A stretch of DNA of 64,000 nucleotides from Rahnella aceris (GCF_011684115.1 NZ_JAADJV010000005.1:248001-312000), one strand, 5' to 3'. Positions 51,680 through 63,132 are shown, counted from the first letter of the stretch. Numbers and translations: made by a program. The notes: generated from the letters alone by a model not told the origin.

Positions 51680-51686
51680 AGTGTAG
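51680..51686 (-). promoter_or_regulatory. Sigma-S-type -10 element of ecnB
   Basis: On the minus strand GCTACACTAAAA, an RpoS-like -10. The predicted start is near 51673, giving a leader of about 36 bases. E. coli ecnB is RpoS-dependent. Confidence 0.6.
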
Positions 51687-51736
51687 CTAATTTTCTGGAT
51701 ATAGAAGGGAACAGGCAGGATTTTAAGACATTTGGT

Positions 51737-51761
51737 AAAACGAGGCTGAAGGGATCAGCCT
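51737..51761 (-). terminator. Terminator of ecnA overlapping its stop codon
   Basis: On the minus strand AGGCTGA / TCAGCCT with a 5-base loop, followed by CGTTTTACC. The ecnA stop codon (51757-51755) is inside the left arm. Confidence 0.72.
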
Positions 51762-51883
51762 GCTTTGGAAATTGCGCCACCCAGATGCTGGATGTCTTCA
51801 CCGAAACCATGAACCGTGTTGCAGCCGGATAACGAAGCCAGCAGCATCACTGAAACCACGATAAACATCATCTTCTTCAACAT
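51755..51883 (-). CDS. ecnA: Entericidin A-like lipoprotein (antidote member)
   Basis: A 42-aa lipoprotein with lipobox LSGC (Cys 21) and the motif [21 protein letters not shown], which resembles E. coli EcnA (GFGEDIKHLG). EcnA is thought to antagonise EcnB. I chose the ATG at 51883 with a GGGA element 11 bases upstream; an ATG at 51892 would add MFT. It lies between efp and ecnB on the same strand, with a long hairpin in front. Confidence 0.9.
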   Translation of the reverse strand: MLKKMMFIVVSVMLLASLSGCNTVHGFGEDIQHLGGAISKAG

Positions 51884-51917
51884 GGTAAACATAATCCCAT
51901 TCAACAAGTTGGGGCTG

Positions 51918-51953
51918 GAAAGCTGCGACAGGCATTCACCTGTGGCAGCTTTC
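51918..51953 (-). other. Long perfect hairpin between efp and ecnA
   Basis: Outer arms GAAAGCTGC / GCAGCTTTC and inner arms ACAGG / CCTGT form a 36-base structure with about 14 paired bases and a 6-base loop. It has no T-run on either strand. It lies 25 bp after the efp stop and 34 bp before ecnA, so it may end efp or structure the ecnA leader. Confidence 0.6.
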
Positions 51954-51978
51954 ATCCGGCGTAATAAGTATTGAGAAC

Positions 51979-52545
51979 TTATTTAACGCGGGAAACGTAT
52001 TCGCCAGAGCGGGTGTCACAACGGACGATTTCGCCGATCTGCACGAATAATGGCACTTTAACCACAGCGCCGGTGCTCAGGGTCGCTGGCTTACCGCCGG
52101 TACCTGCGGTATCACCTTTCAGGCCAGGATCAGTGTCCACAACTTCAGCTTCGATGAAGTTTGGTGGCTGAACAGCGATAGGACGGCCATCCCACAGCGT
52201 CACGATACATTCTGCGTTGTCCTGCAGCCATTTAGAGGCGTCAGAAACAGTTTTCTCTTCAACCTGATGCTGTTCGAAAGTCTCAGGGTGCATGAAGTGG
52301 TAGAACTCACCGTCGTTGTAGAGGTAGTTCATGTTGGTATCTACAACATCAGCGCCTTCGCATGAGTCAGTAGATTTGAAGGTTTTTTCTACACGGGAAC
52401 CGGTCAGCAGACGACGCATTTTAACGCGTGCGAAAGCCTGGCCTTTGCCTGGTTTTACGAATTCACTGGATTCGATAGCGTAAGGCTCGCCCTCGAACAT
52501 GATTTTAAGACCCGGACGGAAATCGTTGCTAGAATAAGTCGCCAT
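51979..52545 (-). CDS. efp: Translation elongation factor P
   Basis: EF-P relieves ribosome stalling at consecutive prolines. The 188-aa product has three beta domains; the modified lysine is K34 in VKPGKGQA (residues 30-37). EpmA and EpmB, which install and make the beta-lysine, are both in the window. The gene is divergent from epmB across only 38 bp. Confidence 0.97.
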   Translation of the reverse strand: MATYSSNDFRPGLKIMFEGEPYAIESSEFVKPGKGQAFARVKMRRLLTGSRVEKTFKSTDSCEGADVVDTNMNYLYNDGEFYHFMHPETFEQHQVEEKTVSDASKWLQDNAECIVTLWDGRPIAVQPPNFIEAEVVDTDPGLKGDTAGTGGKPATLSTGAVVKVPLFVQIGEIVRCDTRSGEYVSRVK

Positions 52546-52583
52546 GATGGCCCTCTAATTTTAAACTGGTATTAGCCAAAAAA

Positions 52584-53612
52584 ATGGCAAACATTGTAAC
52601 CCTAAACACGCCATTTAGAGAAGATTGGTTGTATCAACTCGGCGATGTTATCACTGACCCGGATGAACTGCTTACTCTTCTGGCACTTAACGACAATGCA
52701 GAACTGCAAAGTGGGCGTGAAGCCCGTCGTTTGTTCCCGCTTCGCGTGCCCCGCGCCTTTGTGGCACGTATGCAGCCGGGCGATCCACAGGATCCTTTAT
52801 TGCTTCAGGTATTGACCGCACGCGAGGAATTTATTGCCGCGCCGGGCTTTACCACTGACCCGCTTGATGAACAACGCAGCGTTGTTCCGGGTCTGTTGCA
52901 CAAGTATAGCAATCGCGCCCTGTTACTGGTGAAAGGCGGATGTGCGGTAAATTGCCGCTACTGTTTCCGTCGTCATTTCCCGTATCAGGACAACCAGGGA
53001 AATAAGGCTAACTGGGTTCAGGCGCTGGATTATATCCGCACTCGCCCGGAACTCGATGAAATTATTTTCTCCGGTGGTGATCCGCTGATGGCCAAGGATC
53101 ATGAACTCGACTGGTTGATCGGTGAACTCGAAGAGATCGCGCACATTAAGCGGCTGCGTATTCATACCCGTTTGCCGGTGGTTATCCCTGCACGTATCAC
53201 GGATTCCTTCTGCCAGCGCCTTGAAAAATCACGTCTTCAGGTGCTGATGGTGACGCATATCAATCACGCCAATGAGATTGATAATGCATTGCGCGCCAGC
53301 ATGGCGAAGCTGAAAAGCCATGGCGTGACGCTGCTCAATCAGAGCGTGCTGCTGCGGGGCGTTAATGATTCTGCTGATGTGCTGGCGACACTGAGCAACG
53401 CGCTGTTTGACGCGGGTATTTTGCCTTACTACATCCACGTGCTGGATAAAGTACAGGGTGCGGCGCATTTCATGGTGAACGACGACGAAGCGCGCGTCAT
53501 TATGAAAGGGCTGATGAGTAAAGTGTCAGGTTATATGGTACCGAAACTGACCCGTGAAATTGGCGGCGAGCCGAGCAAAACCATTCTGGATCTGCGGCTG
53601 AAGCAGTCTTAA
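52584..53612 (+). CDS. epmB: EF-P (R)-beta-lysine synthesis enzyme EpmB (lysine 2,3-aminomutase)
   Basis: EpmB is a radical-SAM, PLP-dependent aminomutase that converts lysine to (R)-beta-lysine for EF-P modification. The 342-aa product has the radical-SAM motif CAVNCRYCFRRHFPY (near 120) and the PLP-lysine region toward the C-terminus (KLTREIGGEPSKTILDL). No ribosome site better than the AT-rich stretch before 52584 is visible; the N-terminus agrees with the family. An ERIC repeat follows the stop codon. Confidence 0.95.
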   Translation: MANIVTLNTPFREDWLYQLGDVITDPDELLTLLALNDNAELQSGREARRLFPLRVPRAFVARMQPGDPQDPLLLQVLTAREEFIAAPGFTTDPLDEQRSVVPGLLHKYSNRALLLVKGGCAVNCRYCFRRHFPYQDNQGNKANWVQALDYIRTRPELDEIIFSGGDPLMAKDHELDWLIGELEEIAHIKRLRIHTRLPVVIPARITDSFCQRLEKSRLQVLMVTHINHANEIDNALRASMAKLKSHGVTLLNQSVLLRGVNDSADVLATLSNALFDAGILPYYIHVLDKVQGAAHFMVNDDEARVIMKGLMSKVSGYMVPKLTREIGGEPSKTILDLRLKQS

Positions 53613-53625
53613 CACGTTCTTCCAA

Positions 53626-53745
53626 CCCCAAATAATTCAAGTTGCAGGAAGGCGGCAAGTGATGGAGTCCCGATGAGCTTACTCAGGTAAGTGATTCGGG
53701 TGACTGAACGTAGCCAACGCACCTGCGGCTTGAAGTATGAAGGGG
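53626..53745. repeat. ERIC (enterobacterial repetitive intergenic consensus) element
   Basis: About 120 bp with inverted ends (CCCCAAATAATTCAAG ... CTTGAAGTATGAAGGGG) and an internal core (GAGCTTACTCAGGTAAGTG, then ATTCGGGTGA) that matches the classic ERIC consensus (AAGTAAGTGACTGGGGTGA). It is a non-autonomous miniature repeat that folds into a long hairpin when transcribed. It lies 14 bp after epmB. Confidence 0.88.
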
Positions 53746-53751
53746 GAACGC

Positions 53752-53778
53752 AAAAAGGGATGCCATTGGCATCCCTTT
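53752..53778 (-). terminator. Terminator of yjeI
   Basis: 11-bp stem AAAGGGATGCC / GGCATCCCTTT with a 3-base loop; on the minus strand it is followed by TTGCG after the T-run. Confidence 0.85.
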
Positions 53779-53800
53779 AGTATTTATAGCCTTCACGCGA

Positions 53801-54145
53801 CTATGGGCACTTATAAACCTGACCGACCATTTTGCTGTCAACCGGTGCAAAGCTGGACAGGAAGTTCTGGGACGGGCTGTTGGCACCATAAATGGTGTTG
53901 CCGCCCATCGCTGCCGCTTTGTTACGCAGGTCATTGGCTGCGCCACGCATGGAGCTGCCGTCACCGCCGGTACCGGAGAACCAGTTGCTTTGGGCACCGG
54001 TGACTTCGCCAAGCAACTGACAATTTGCGCCTGGTTTGTCGTCCGTGAATTTCACCTGCTGGCCCGCTGCATCCAGTTGATGAGTGGTACTGCACCCGGC
54101 AAGCAGCGCGATAGCTGACAGGCCCAGTAACATTTTAATCCGCAT
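53801..54145 (-). CDS. yjeI: YjeI family lipoprotein (DUF4156)
   Basis: A 114-aa lipoprotein with lipobox LLAGC and the family motifs GANCQLLGEVTG, SMRGAANDLRNKAAAMGGNTIYG and the C-terminal GQVYKCP. It is conserved beside efp/epmB and groESL in E. coli. Function is unknown. The start at 54145 is set by ATGGGGAAAGTG upstream, which supplies the ribosome site; a start four codons earlier would have none. Confidence 0.87.
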   Translation of the reverse strand: MRIKMLLGLSAIALLAGCSTTHQLDAAGQQVKFTDDKPGANCQLLGEVTGAQSNWFSGTGGDGSSMRGAANDLRNKAAAMGGNTIYGANSPSQNFLSSFAPVDSKMVGQVYKCP

Positions 54146-54445
54146 CACTTTCCCCATTTGTTTTTGTAATCACATAAAGCCTATCAGAAAACACCTGGCT
54201 CTCTTAGGCATCCGTTGCCACGCATACCCAAGTTTGTGCTATCGGTAAAAATCCGAAATCCACGCAGAAACAAGTCTACACGTTAAAGGCCGGAGACAAT
54301 GAGAGTTATCTTACTGAACCTGATAAAAAAGGGTCAAATAAAAAAACCCGGCCTTTACAGACCGGGTTTCTTCAGTACGTTGCCTCAGTGAGCAAAAAAG
54401 CCCGCTGATTTTACGTACCTGCGGATGAACGCAGGGGGATGATGA
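54146..54445. other. Intergenic stretch between groL and yjeI
   Basis: This 300-bp stretch holds the groL terminator and no gene. The remainder is AT-rich and presumably contains the yjeI promoter, but no convincing -35/-10 pair was recognised. Confidence 0.5.
54338..54369 (-). terminator. Rho-independent terminator of groES-groEL
   Basis: Stem AAACCCGG / CCGGGTTT, with a 10-base loop, followed on the minus strand by a run of T residues. It lies 77 bp after the groL stop. Confidence 0.87.
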
Positions 54446-56104
<1,659 letters not shown>

Positions 56105-56145
56105 TTAAATTCGTTCTGTTCAGAAAAAAGTGGATCGGGGGACAA

Positions 56146-56520
<375 letters not shown>

Positions 56521-56521
56521 T

Positions 56522-56549
56522 TAATGGGGGCGATACGCAGCCCTTCAAG
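56522..56549 (-). promoter_or_regulatory. Sigma-32 heat-shock promoter of groES-groEL
   Basis: On the minus strand CCCCTTGAAG (CTTGAA at 56549-56544) then 13 bp, then CCCCCATTA (56530-56522). It matches the sigma-32 consensus CTTGAA-N13-CCCCAT and the E. coli groE promoter. The leader before groS is about 75 bases. Confidence 0.88.
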
Positions 56550-56653
56550 GGGAAGAACAGAAAAATTTTCTCTTTTTCTTTCGCTGCTCTGTTGACGAAA
56601 ATCGACCTTCGCAGTGCTTCCCAACAATCTTTTAACAATTGAGGCCACAGAGA

Positions 56654-57145
56654 TTAGCGATCGCGGTGCTCTGTGTCGTCATCTTTTTTAGGTGTAACCA
56701 GACGTTCCTGCGTTTCATCCGTCCGCTGGAACTCGCCATCAAAGGTATTCCCCGTTGGCGCGCTGCTCCCCCAGTTACCGCCGGAACGCACAATGTTCAA
56801 ATGCGGCATCAGTTTTAGCGTCAGTCGTTTCTGGATGGGTGGCAGCAAAAGCAGCAAACCGAGGAAATCAGTAAAGAAGCCCGGTACCAGCAGCAGGAAT
56901 CCGGCGATCACCAGCGAAACACTTTTAACCATCTCGGCTGCCGGGCTTTCCCCAACCGCCAGTTTTTGCTGCAACTGCATAAACGTCTTCATGCCCTGAT
57001 TCTTCACCAGAGAGACACCTACGCAAGAGGTGAAAACAACCAGCAATAACGTTGTTGCCACGCCAACCACCGCAGCCACCTTGATAAATAAGGTGATTTC
57101 AATGTAAGCCAGCAGGAATAACAGTAATAACGGTAACCAGCGCAC
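56654..57145 (-). CDS. fxsA: FxsA family membrane protein
   Basis: FxsA is a cytoplasmic-membrane protein; overproduction in E. coli relieves exclusion of phage T7 by the F plasmid PifA. The 163-aa product has several hydrophobic segments (about 4-25, 28-45, 75-105) and the conserved GFFTDFLGLLLLLPP, with a polar C-terminal tail (GNTFDGEFQR). It starts with GTG at 57145 after AAGGAG, matching E. coli FxsA; a reading to 57235 is longer than the family. Normal function is unknown. Confidence 0.9.
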   Translation of the reverse strand: MRWLPLLLLFLLAYIEITLFIKVAAVVGVATTLLLVVFTSCVGVSLVKNQGMKTFMQLQQKLAVGESPAAEMVKSVSLVIAGFLLLVPGFFTDFLGLLLLLPPIQKRLTLKLMPHLNIVRSGGNWGSSAPTGNTFDGEFQRTDETQERLVTPKKDDDTEHRDR

Positions 57146-57322
57146 CGCATTCTCCTTGTAATTTGGCTCCGGAAGCGCTGTCGCAGCGGCATTCCAAACC
57201 CTGAATAAGTGCCTGCTTGAGATCTTCGCTATCAAAGAAATGCAGGCTGACTACACTGAGATGGTGATCACTCATCATGATTTCAACCACCAGACCTGAT
57301 TTAATTGAGCAGGTAAATGAAT

Positions 57323-57362
57323 TGTGAGAATTCTCACAGATACTAAAAACATGCACGATAAT
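57323..57362 (+). promoter_or_regulatory. CRP site and promoter upstream of aspA
   Basis: TGTGAGAATTCTCACA (57323-57338) is a perfect CRP palindrome. A GATAAT -10 at 57357-57362 puts a start near 57370, so the site is close to the class II position (-40). It lies in the 373-bp fxsA-aspA divergent interval. A weaker FNR-like TTGATCGTTTTAAA (8/10) lies at 57438-57451. No other element was recognised there. aspA is CRP- and FNR-regulated in E. coli. Confidence 0.75.
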
Positions 57363-57518
57363 AGGGCAGGATAGTGATCTTAGTACGTGCAATTCGTCTG
57401 AAGCAGCATATGATCGCCTCCGTTGCTCAAACAACGGTTGATCGTTTTAAATTTACTACGGCCAGTAACATAATTTTAAACATCGCATAACGCATTCAGT
57501 ACCGAAGAGAAGGTTCTC

Positions 57519-58955
57519 ATGTCAAACACCATTCGTATCGAGGAAGACCTGCTGGGCACGCGCGAAGTACCGGCAGAAGCTTATTACGGCATTCACACCC
57601 TGCGGGCGATTGAAAACTTCTATATCAGCAACACCAAGATCAGTGATGTTCCTGAGTTTGTTCGCGGCATGGTGATGGTGAAAAAGGCGGCAGCTCTTGC
57701 TAACAAAGAGCTGCGCACCATTCCACGTCACATTGCGGATATCATTATTCAGGCGTGCGACGAAGTGCTTGATAAAGGCAAATGCATGGACCAGTTCCCT
57801 ATCGACGTCTATCAGGGCGGTGCGGGAACCTCGGTAAATATGAACACGAATGAAGTGCTGGCGAACATCGGTCTGGAACTGATGGGACACCAGAAAGGCG
57901 ATTACCAGTTCCTCAATCCAAATGATCATCTGAACAAATGCCAGTCCACCAATGATGCCTACCCTACTGGTTTTCGTATCGCCGTGTACGCGTCCTTGCT
58001 GAAACTGGTTGATGCTATTTCCCAGCTGGGCGACGGTTTTGAGCGTAAAGCGAAGGAATTCGAAAACATCATCAAGATGGGCCGTACACAGTTGCAGGAC
58101 GCCGTTCCGATGACGCTCGGTCAGGAATTCCACGCGTTCAACGTGTTGCTCAAAGAGGAAACCCGCAATCTGTTGCGTACCGGCGAATTACTGCTGGAAG
58201 TGAACCTCGGGGCGACAGCAATCGGTACCCGCCTGAATACGCCGGAAGGTTATCAGCAACTGGCGGTAGAAAAACTTGCAGAAGTCAGCAATCTGGCCTG
58301 TGTACCCGCTGAAGACCTGATTGAAGCAACGTCCGACTGTGGCGCATACGTGATGGTTCACAGCTCGCTGAAACGTCTGGCCGTGAAGCTTTCTAAAATC
58401 TGTAACGACCTGCGTCTGCTCTCTTCCGGTCCTCGCGCTGGCCTGAATGAAATCAACCTGCCGGAATTACAGGCGGGTTCTTCTATCATGCCAGCCAAAG
58501 TGAACCCGGTTATCCCGGAAGTCGTGAACCAGGTGTGCTTCAAAGTCATCGGTAACGACGTCTGCGTGACGATGGCGGCAGAAGCGGGCCAGCTTCAACT
58601 GAACGTCATGGAACCGGTAATTGGTCAGGCGATGTTTGAGTCAGTGCATATCCTGACTAACGCCTGCTACAATCTGCTCGAAAAATGCATCAACGGCATT
58701 ACAGCGAACAAAGAAGTATGTGAGTTCTACGTTTTCAACTCTATCGGCATCGTCACCTACCTTAACCCGTTCATCGGCCACCACAATGGCGATATCGTCG
58801 GCAAGATTTGTGCTGAAACCGGTAAGAGTGTCAGGGAAGTGGTGCTCGAGCGCGGCCTGCTGACTGAGGCGGAGCTGGACGACATTTTCTCCATCGAAAA
58901 CCTGAAACATCCGGCTTACAAAGCAAAACGCTATACCGATGAAAATGAACAGTAA
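57519..58955 (+). CDS. aspA: Aspartate ammonia-lyase
   Basis: AspA splits aspartate into fumarate and ammonia, feeding fumarate respiration and nitrogen supply. The 478-aa product has the fumarase/aspartase signature [15 protein letters not shown] (near 320), the catalytic loop serine inside it, and the N-terminal motif [21 protein letters not shown]. The ribosome site is AGAGAAGG. It is followed by a terminator and dcuA; frdABCD, which reduces the fumarate, lies 8 kb away. Confidence 0.97.
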   Translation: MSNTIRIEEDLLGTREVPAEAYYGIHTLRAIENFYISNTKISDVPEFVRGMVMVKKAAALANKELRTIPRHIADIIIQACDEVLDKGKCMDQFPIDVYQGGAGTSVNMNTNEVLANIGLELMGHQKGDYQFLNPNDHLNKCQSTNDAYPTGFRIAVYASLLKLVDAISQLGDGFERKAKEFENIIKMGRTQLQDAVPMTLGQEFHAFNVLLKEETRNLLRTGELLLEVNLGATAIGTRLNTPEGYQQLAVEKLAEVSNLACVPAEDLIEATSDCGAYVMVHSSLKRLAVKLSKICNDLRLLSSGPRAGLNEINLPELQAGSSIMPAKVNPVIPEVVNQVCFKVIGNDVCVTMAAEAGQLQLNVMEPVIGQAMFESVHILTNACYNLLEKCINGITANKEVCEFYVFNSIGIVTYLNPFIGHHNGDIVGKICAETGKSVREVVLERGLLTEAELDDIFSIENLKHPAYKAKRYTDENEQ

Positions 58956-58977
58956 CAGACTCAAATACTGACCTTTT

Positions 58978-59013
58978 AAAGGCTCGTTGTTCTGCAGAAC
59001 AGCGGGCCTTTTT
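58978..59013 (+). terminator. Rho-independent terminator of aspA
   Basis: A long stem AAAGGCTCG / CGGGCCTTT continues into TGTTCT / AGAACA, and is followed by TTTTT. It may be only partial, because aspA and dcuA are often read together. Confidence 0.82.
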
Positions 59014-59090
59014 ACTTTGTACAACACAACAATTACACAACAATTAATTATCAATTCCTTAAGGAGTGCTGGGAATATGGACGGACAACC

Positions 59091-60392
59091 ATGTTAATTA
59101 TCGAATTTATTATTGTACTGGCGGCGATTTTCCTCGGCGCGCGCTTAGGCGGCATCGGCATTGGTTTCGCGGGCGGGCTTGGCGTTCTGGTGCTCGCCCT
59201 GATAGGCGTTAAACCGGGAACCATCCCTTTTGACGTAATCTCTATCATCATGGCGGTGATCGCCGCGATTTCGACCATGCAGGTAGCAGGCGGGATGGAT
59301 TATCTGGTGCAACAAACTGAAAAGCTGCTGCGCCGTAATCCCAAACACATCACCCTCCTCGCACCCATCGTCACCTATTTCCTGACGATTATGGCGGGCA
59401 CTGGCAACATTTCACTGTCGGCATTACCGGTTATTTCTGAAGTCGCCAAAGAGCAAGGGATTAAACCCTGCCGCCCGCTTTCCACCGCCGTGGTTGCTGC
59501 GCAGATAGCCATTACCGCCTCACCGATTTCTGCCGCAGTGGTGTACATGGCATCCACCATGGAAGGCCACGGCGTCAGTTATCTTCATCTGCTGATGGTG
59601 ATGATCCCGTCCACACTGGCTGCAGTGATCCTGATGTCGCTGATTGTCAGCTGGTGCTTTGACGCAAAGCTTTCCAATGACCCGGTTTATCTCAAACGGT
59701 ATGAAGAAGGTTTGATCCAACTGCGTGGCGATAAAGTGCTGGAAATCAAACGCGGCGCCAAACTCTCGGTGTTGCTGTTCCTGCTCGGCGTACTGACGGT
59801 GGTCGCTTATGCGGTTATTAACAGCCCGAGCCTGGGTTGGGTCGCACAACCGGTGATGACCACCAACAGCGCCATCCTGATTATCATGCTCAGTGTCGCC
59901 ACGTTAATCACCTTGCTGTGCAGCATTGATACCGACGCCATTCTGACCTCCAGCACGTTCAAATCCGGCATGAGCGCCTGTATTTGTATCCTCGGCGTGG
60001 CCTGGCTGGGTGACACTTTTGTGCAGGCCAATCTCGGCTGGATCAAAGAAACCGCGGGTGGCCTGATCCAGGCGCATCCGTGGCTGCTGGCAGTGATTTT
60101 CTTCTTCAGCTCTGCGCTGTTGTATTCGCAGGCCGCCACGACCAAAGCCCTGCTGCCAATGGCGCTGGCACTGAGCGTATCGCCGCTGACCGCCGTGGGT
60201 TCTTTTGCCGCTGTTTCCGGTTTATTCATTCTGCCGACGTATCCGACGCTGGTTGCCGCTGTGCAGATGGATGACACCGGCACTACCCGCATCGGGCGCT
60301 TCGTCTTCAACCATCCATTCTTTATTCCCGGCACGATTGGCGTGTTCCTGTCTGTAGTTTTTGGATTTGGTTTCGGCAGTATTATTCTCTGA
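59091..60392 (+). CDS. dcuA: Anaerobic C4-dicarboxylate transporter DcuA
   Basis: DcuA is an inner-membrane antiporter for aspartate, fumarate and succinate used in anaerobic growth and in aspartate uptake. The 433-aa product has about 11 hydrophobic segments, beginning [21 protein letters not shown], and the C-terminal [22 protein letters not shown]. It lies downstream of aspA, giving the aspartate-in, fumarate-made logic. No clear ribosome site precedes 59091, but the N-terminus fits the family. E. coli cutA, normally next, is absent. Confidence 0.95.
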   Translation: MLIIEFIIVLAAIFLGARLGGIGIGFAGGLGVLVLALIGVKPGTIPFDVISIIMAVIAAISTMQVAGGMDYLVQQTEKLLRRNPKHITLLAPIVTYFLTIMAGTGNISLSALPVISEVAKEQGIKPCRPLSTAVVAAQIAITASPISAAVVYMASTMEGHGVSYLHLLMVMIPSTLAAVILMSLIVSWCFDAKLSNDPVYLKRYEEGLIQLRGDKVLEIKRGAKLSVLLFLLGVLTVVAYAVINSPSLGWVAQPVMTTNSAILIIMLSVATLITLLCSIDTDAILTSSTFKSGMSACICILGVAWLGDTFVQANLGWIKETAGGLIQAHPWLLAVIFFFSSALLYSQAATTKALLPMALALSVSPLTAVGSFAAVSGLFILPTYPTLVAAVQMDDTGTTRIGRFVFNHPFFIPGTIGVFLSVVFGFGFGSIIL

Positions 60393-60400
60393 CAGTTTTC

Positions 60401-60418
60401 CGGGGGCTGCGGCCCCCG
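60401..60418 (+). terminator. Hairpin terminator after dcuA
   Basis: Stem GGGGGC / GCCCCC with a TGCG loop, 9 bp after the stop, with only a short T-tail (GTTAAG). Confidence 0.55.
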
Positions 60419-60562
60419 TTAAGCACTCGGGGCTTTCTGCTCAGGGATTGCTCAGGGTATACTCACAATTCATTAACGCGCTATGGCATGACGCCGTGCG
60501 CATCTTCTGTCGATTCGCTCAGTGGCTGTTCATCTGCCGCGACAAAGAGAACTTTACTCCGC

Positions 60563-62299
60563 ATGGATCACCGCATTCTTCGAATTTTCTTCCTGCTGTG
60601 CAGCCTGAGTCTTTTGCCGTTTCAGGCGAATGCCTCTTTATTTGGCAAACCCGCCGCGCCACAGTTTGTCCCCGTCGATCAGGCATTCAGTTTTGATTTC
60701 CAGCAGCAAGGTCACGACCTCAAACTGAACTGGCAAATCCGTGACGGCTATTATTTATATCGCAGCAAGATTGAGCTGGAACCGAAGAATGCTCAGCTCG
60801 CGGCGTTTTTGATGCCCAAAGGCCGTGATCATCATGATGAGTTTTTCGGTGACAGCGAAGTTTATGAGAATGCCCTGCATCTGACGATCCCTCTCCGCCA
60901 GGCCAGCGCGGATGCAACCGTTCGTGTGACCTATCAGGGATGTGCCGCCGCAGGATTCTGCTATCCGCCGGAAACTCGTGACGTACCGCTGAGTGCCGTC
61001 ACGGAACCGACGCGTGTCAGCACGCCCGCTACTGATACAGCATCCGCACCGGTTATCGCGACGCCTGAAAAGCTATCCACACCACTACCATTTTCTCCGC
61101 TGTGGGCCTTGCTGATCGGCATCGGTATTGCCTTTACGCCTTGCGTACTGCCGATGTATCCGCTGATTTCCGGCATTATTCTCGGGTGCCAGCGCCCTCA
61201 CAGCATGAAGCGAATTTTCCTGCTGGCGCTGGTTTACGTGCAGGGCATGGCGCTGACTTACACACTGCTTGGTATGGTGGTCGCTGCGGCAGGTTTGCAG
61301 TTCCAGGCGGCGTTGCAAAGTCCGTGGGTACTGATTGTGCTTTCGGTGATGTTCATTGTTCTGGCGCTGTCGATGTTTGGCACGTTCAGCCTGCAACTGC
61401 CTTCTGCCGTCCAGACCCGGCTGGCTTTATGGAGTAACGAGCAAAAAGGCGGCTCGCTGCCCGGCGTCTTTATTATGGGCGCACTGGCCGGGTTGATTTG
61501 TTCGCCCTGCACCACCGCGCCGCTCAGCGCGATCCTGCTGTATATCGCCCAGAGCGGGAATCTGCTGGCGGGGGCTGGCACGCTGTATCTGTATGCGCTG
61601 GGGATGGGCATTCCGCTGATTATTGTGACGATGTTCGGCAACAAATTACTGCCCCGCAGCGGGCCGTGGATGCAATACGTCAAAGAAGGATTTGGCTTTG
61701 TCATTCTGGCACTGCCGGTATTGTTACTCGAACGTGTGATTGGCGATATCTGGGGGCTGCGTTTATGGAGCCTGCTCGGCATGGCGTTCTTCGGCTGGGC
61801 ATTCCTGCTCAGCCTGAAAAGCCAGCGCGGCATGGTGCGGACGCTGCAATTACTTTTCCTGGCCGCGGCGCTGATCGTCAGCCGTCCTTTGCAGGACTGG
61901 GCATTTGCGCCAGCCGCTAACACGACAACACAGGTACACGCACTTAATTTCCAGAAAATCCATAATGTCGGTGAACTGAACGCTGCCCTGCAGGGCGCGC
62001 AGGGCAAACGCGTTATGCTGGATTTGTACGCTGACTGGTGCGTGGCGTGTAAAGAGTTCGAAAAATATACCTTCTCAGCGCCAGACGTGCAGAATGAACT
62101 GACGGATACCTTATTGCTGCAGGCAGATGTCACCCAGAATTCCCCTGAGCAGAAAGCGTTATTAGAACGTCTGAATGTTCTGGGCCTGCCGACAATTTTG
62201 TTCTTCGGGCCTGATGGTCATGAGTTGCCACAGTCACGGGTGACGGGTTTTATGGATGCAGCGGAGTTCAGCGCGCATTTGCAGAAAACTCACCCTTAA
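60563..62299 (+). CDS. dsbD: Thiol:disulfide interchange protein DsbD
   Basis: DsbD carries electrons from cytoplasmic thioredoxin to periplasmic DsbC, DsbG and CcmG. The 578-aa product has a signal peptide (to about QANA), an N-terminal alpha domain with the redox pair in [13 protein letters not shown], a membrane domain of eight segments with [11 protein letters not shown] and [10 protein letters not shown], and a C-terminal thioredoxin-like domain with [11 protein letters not shown] (CVAC). The start at 60563 agrees with the family; a ribosome site is not obvious. It overlaps nothing upstream because cutA is missing. Confidence 0.95.
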   Translation: MDHRILRIFFLLCSLSLLPFQANASLFGKPAAPQFVPVDQAFSFDFQQQGHDLKLNWQIRDGYYLYRSKIELEPKNAQLAAFLMPKGRDHHDEFFGDSEVYENALHLTIPLRQASADATVRVTYQGCAAAGFCYPPETRDVPLSAVTEPTRVSTPATDTASAPVIATPEKLSTPLPFSPLWALLIGIGIAFTPCVLPMYPLISGIILGCQRPHSMKRIFLLALVYVQGMALTYTLLGMVVAAAGLQFQAALQSPWVLIVLSVMFIVLALSMFGTFSLQLPSAVQTRLALWSNEQKGGSLPGVFIMGALAGLICSPCTTAPLSAILLYIAQSGNLLAGAGTLYLYALGMGIPLIIVTMFGNKLLPRSGPWMQYVKEGFGFVILALPVLLLERVIGDIWGLRLWSLLGMAFFGWAFLLSLKSQRGMVRTLQLLFLAAALIVSRPLQDWAFAPAANTTTQVHALNFQKIHNVGELNAALQGAQGKRVMLDLYADWCVACKEFEKYTFSAPDVQNELTDTLLLQADVTQNSPEQKALLERLNVLGLPTILFFGPDGHELPQSRVTGFMDAAEFSAHLQKTHP

Positions 62300-62342
62300 A
62301 CGACACTACACTTTGAAGTACGCGAATTGTGAGGAGGCAAAC

Positions 62343-62918
62343 GTGCTACGTGAACAAGTTCTCGATAAAACCCTTAATTTCCTGGAACAACGTGGCCTTG
62401 CAACATTGTCACTGGAAACGGTCGCCGAACTGGTCGATGTCCCGCTCAGTGAATTACGCCGTTTCTGGCCGGATGCCGAAGCCCTGCTGTATGACAGTCT
62501 GCGTTATCACGGCGAACAGATTGATATCTGGCGTCGTCAGCTGATGCTGGATGAGTCTCTTTCGGCGCCACAGAAATTGCTGGCGCGCTATAAAGTGCTG
62601 GATGAGCAGGTGCGGCAGCAGCGCTATCCTGGATGTCTGTTTATCGCAGCTTGCACGTTTTTCCCTGACAGCGAGGCGCCCATTCATCAGCTAGCTCAAC
62701 AGCAGAAACGGGCCTCCTACGACTACACCTTGTCGCTTTTGCAGGAAATGGGCTCGGATGACCCGGAAATGGTCGCTCAGCAGATGGAACTGATCCTCGA
62801 AGGCTGCCTGAGTAAACTGCTCGTTAAACGCCAACTGAACGATGTGGAAGTCGCACGCCGTCTGGCAGAGGATGTGCTGAACATCGCCCGCTGCCGTGAA
62901 CATGGTGCACTTTCCTGA
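62343..62918 (+). CDS. yjdC: TetR-family transcriptional regulator YjdC
   Basis: A 191-aa regulator with an N-terminal TetR helix-turn-helix ([36 protein letters not shown], positions about 18-53) and the YjdC C-terminal ligand domain. GTG start at 62343 after GAGGAGG gives exactly the E. coli YjdC length. It is 43 bp after dsbD and may be cotranscribed. Its targets are not known from the sequence. Confidence 0.92.
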   Translation: MLREQVLDKTLNFLEQRGLATLSLETVAELVDVPLSELRRFWPDAEALLYDSLRYHGEQIDIWRRQLMLDESLSAPQKLLARYKVLDEQVRQQRYPGCLFIAACTFFPDSEAPIHQLAQQQKRASYDYTLSLLQEMGSDDPEMVAQQMELILEGCLSKLLVKRQLNDVEVARRLAEDVLNIARCREHGALS

Positions 62919-63008
62919 CTTCCCCCCATTGCTGCCCGGCGATTTCATCCTTTTTGAATGAAAAGGCAGCAAACAAACGGCTTTTATGTATTTTAGATAA
63001 CAAACCCG

Positions 63009-63037
63009 TTGACGGCTCAGGCCCAATACGGTTTAAT
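63009..63037 (+). promoter_or_regulatory. Promoter of tRNA-Phe
   Basis: TTGACG (63009-63014), exactly 17 bp, TTTAAT (63032-63037), followed by the GC-rich discriminator GCGCCCC. Transcription would begin within the few bases before the mature tRNA. Confidence 0.82.
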
Positions 63038-63047
63038 GCGCCCCGTT

Positions 63048-63123
63048 GCCCGGATAGCTCAGTCGGTAGAGCAAGGGATTGAAAATCCCTGTGTCCTTGG
63101 TTCGATTCCGAGTCCGGGCACCA
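63048..63123 (+). tRNA. pheU: tRNA-Phe (anticodon GAA)
   Basis: A 76-nt cloverleaf with acceptor GCCCGGA / TCCGGGC, D-loop, anticodon loop TTGAAAA with anticodon GAA, T-arm GGTTCGATTCC and encoded CCA. It lies after yjdC, the place of pheU in E. coli. It is often an integration site, but no integrase is seen in the following 0.9 kb. Confidence 0.97.
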
Positions 63124-63132
63124 TATTTAAAG

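Noticed and set aside
57099..57434. Open frame of 111 codons upstream of and overlapping fxsA
   Set aside because: It runs through the CRP site and aspA promoter region and overlaps fxsA in another frame; no family match is evident.
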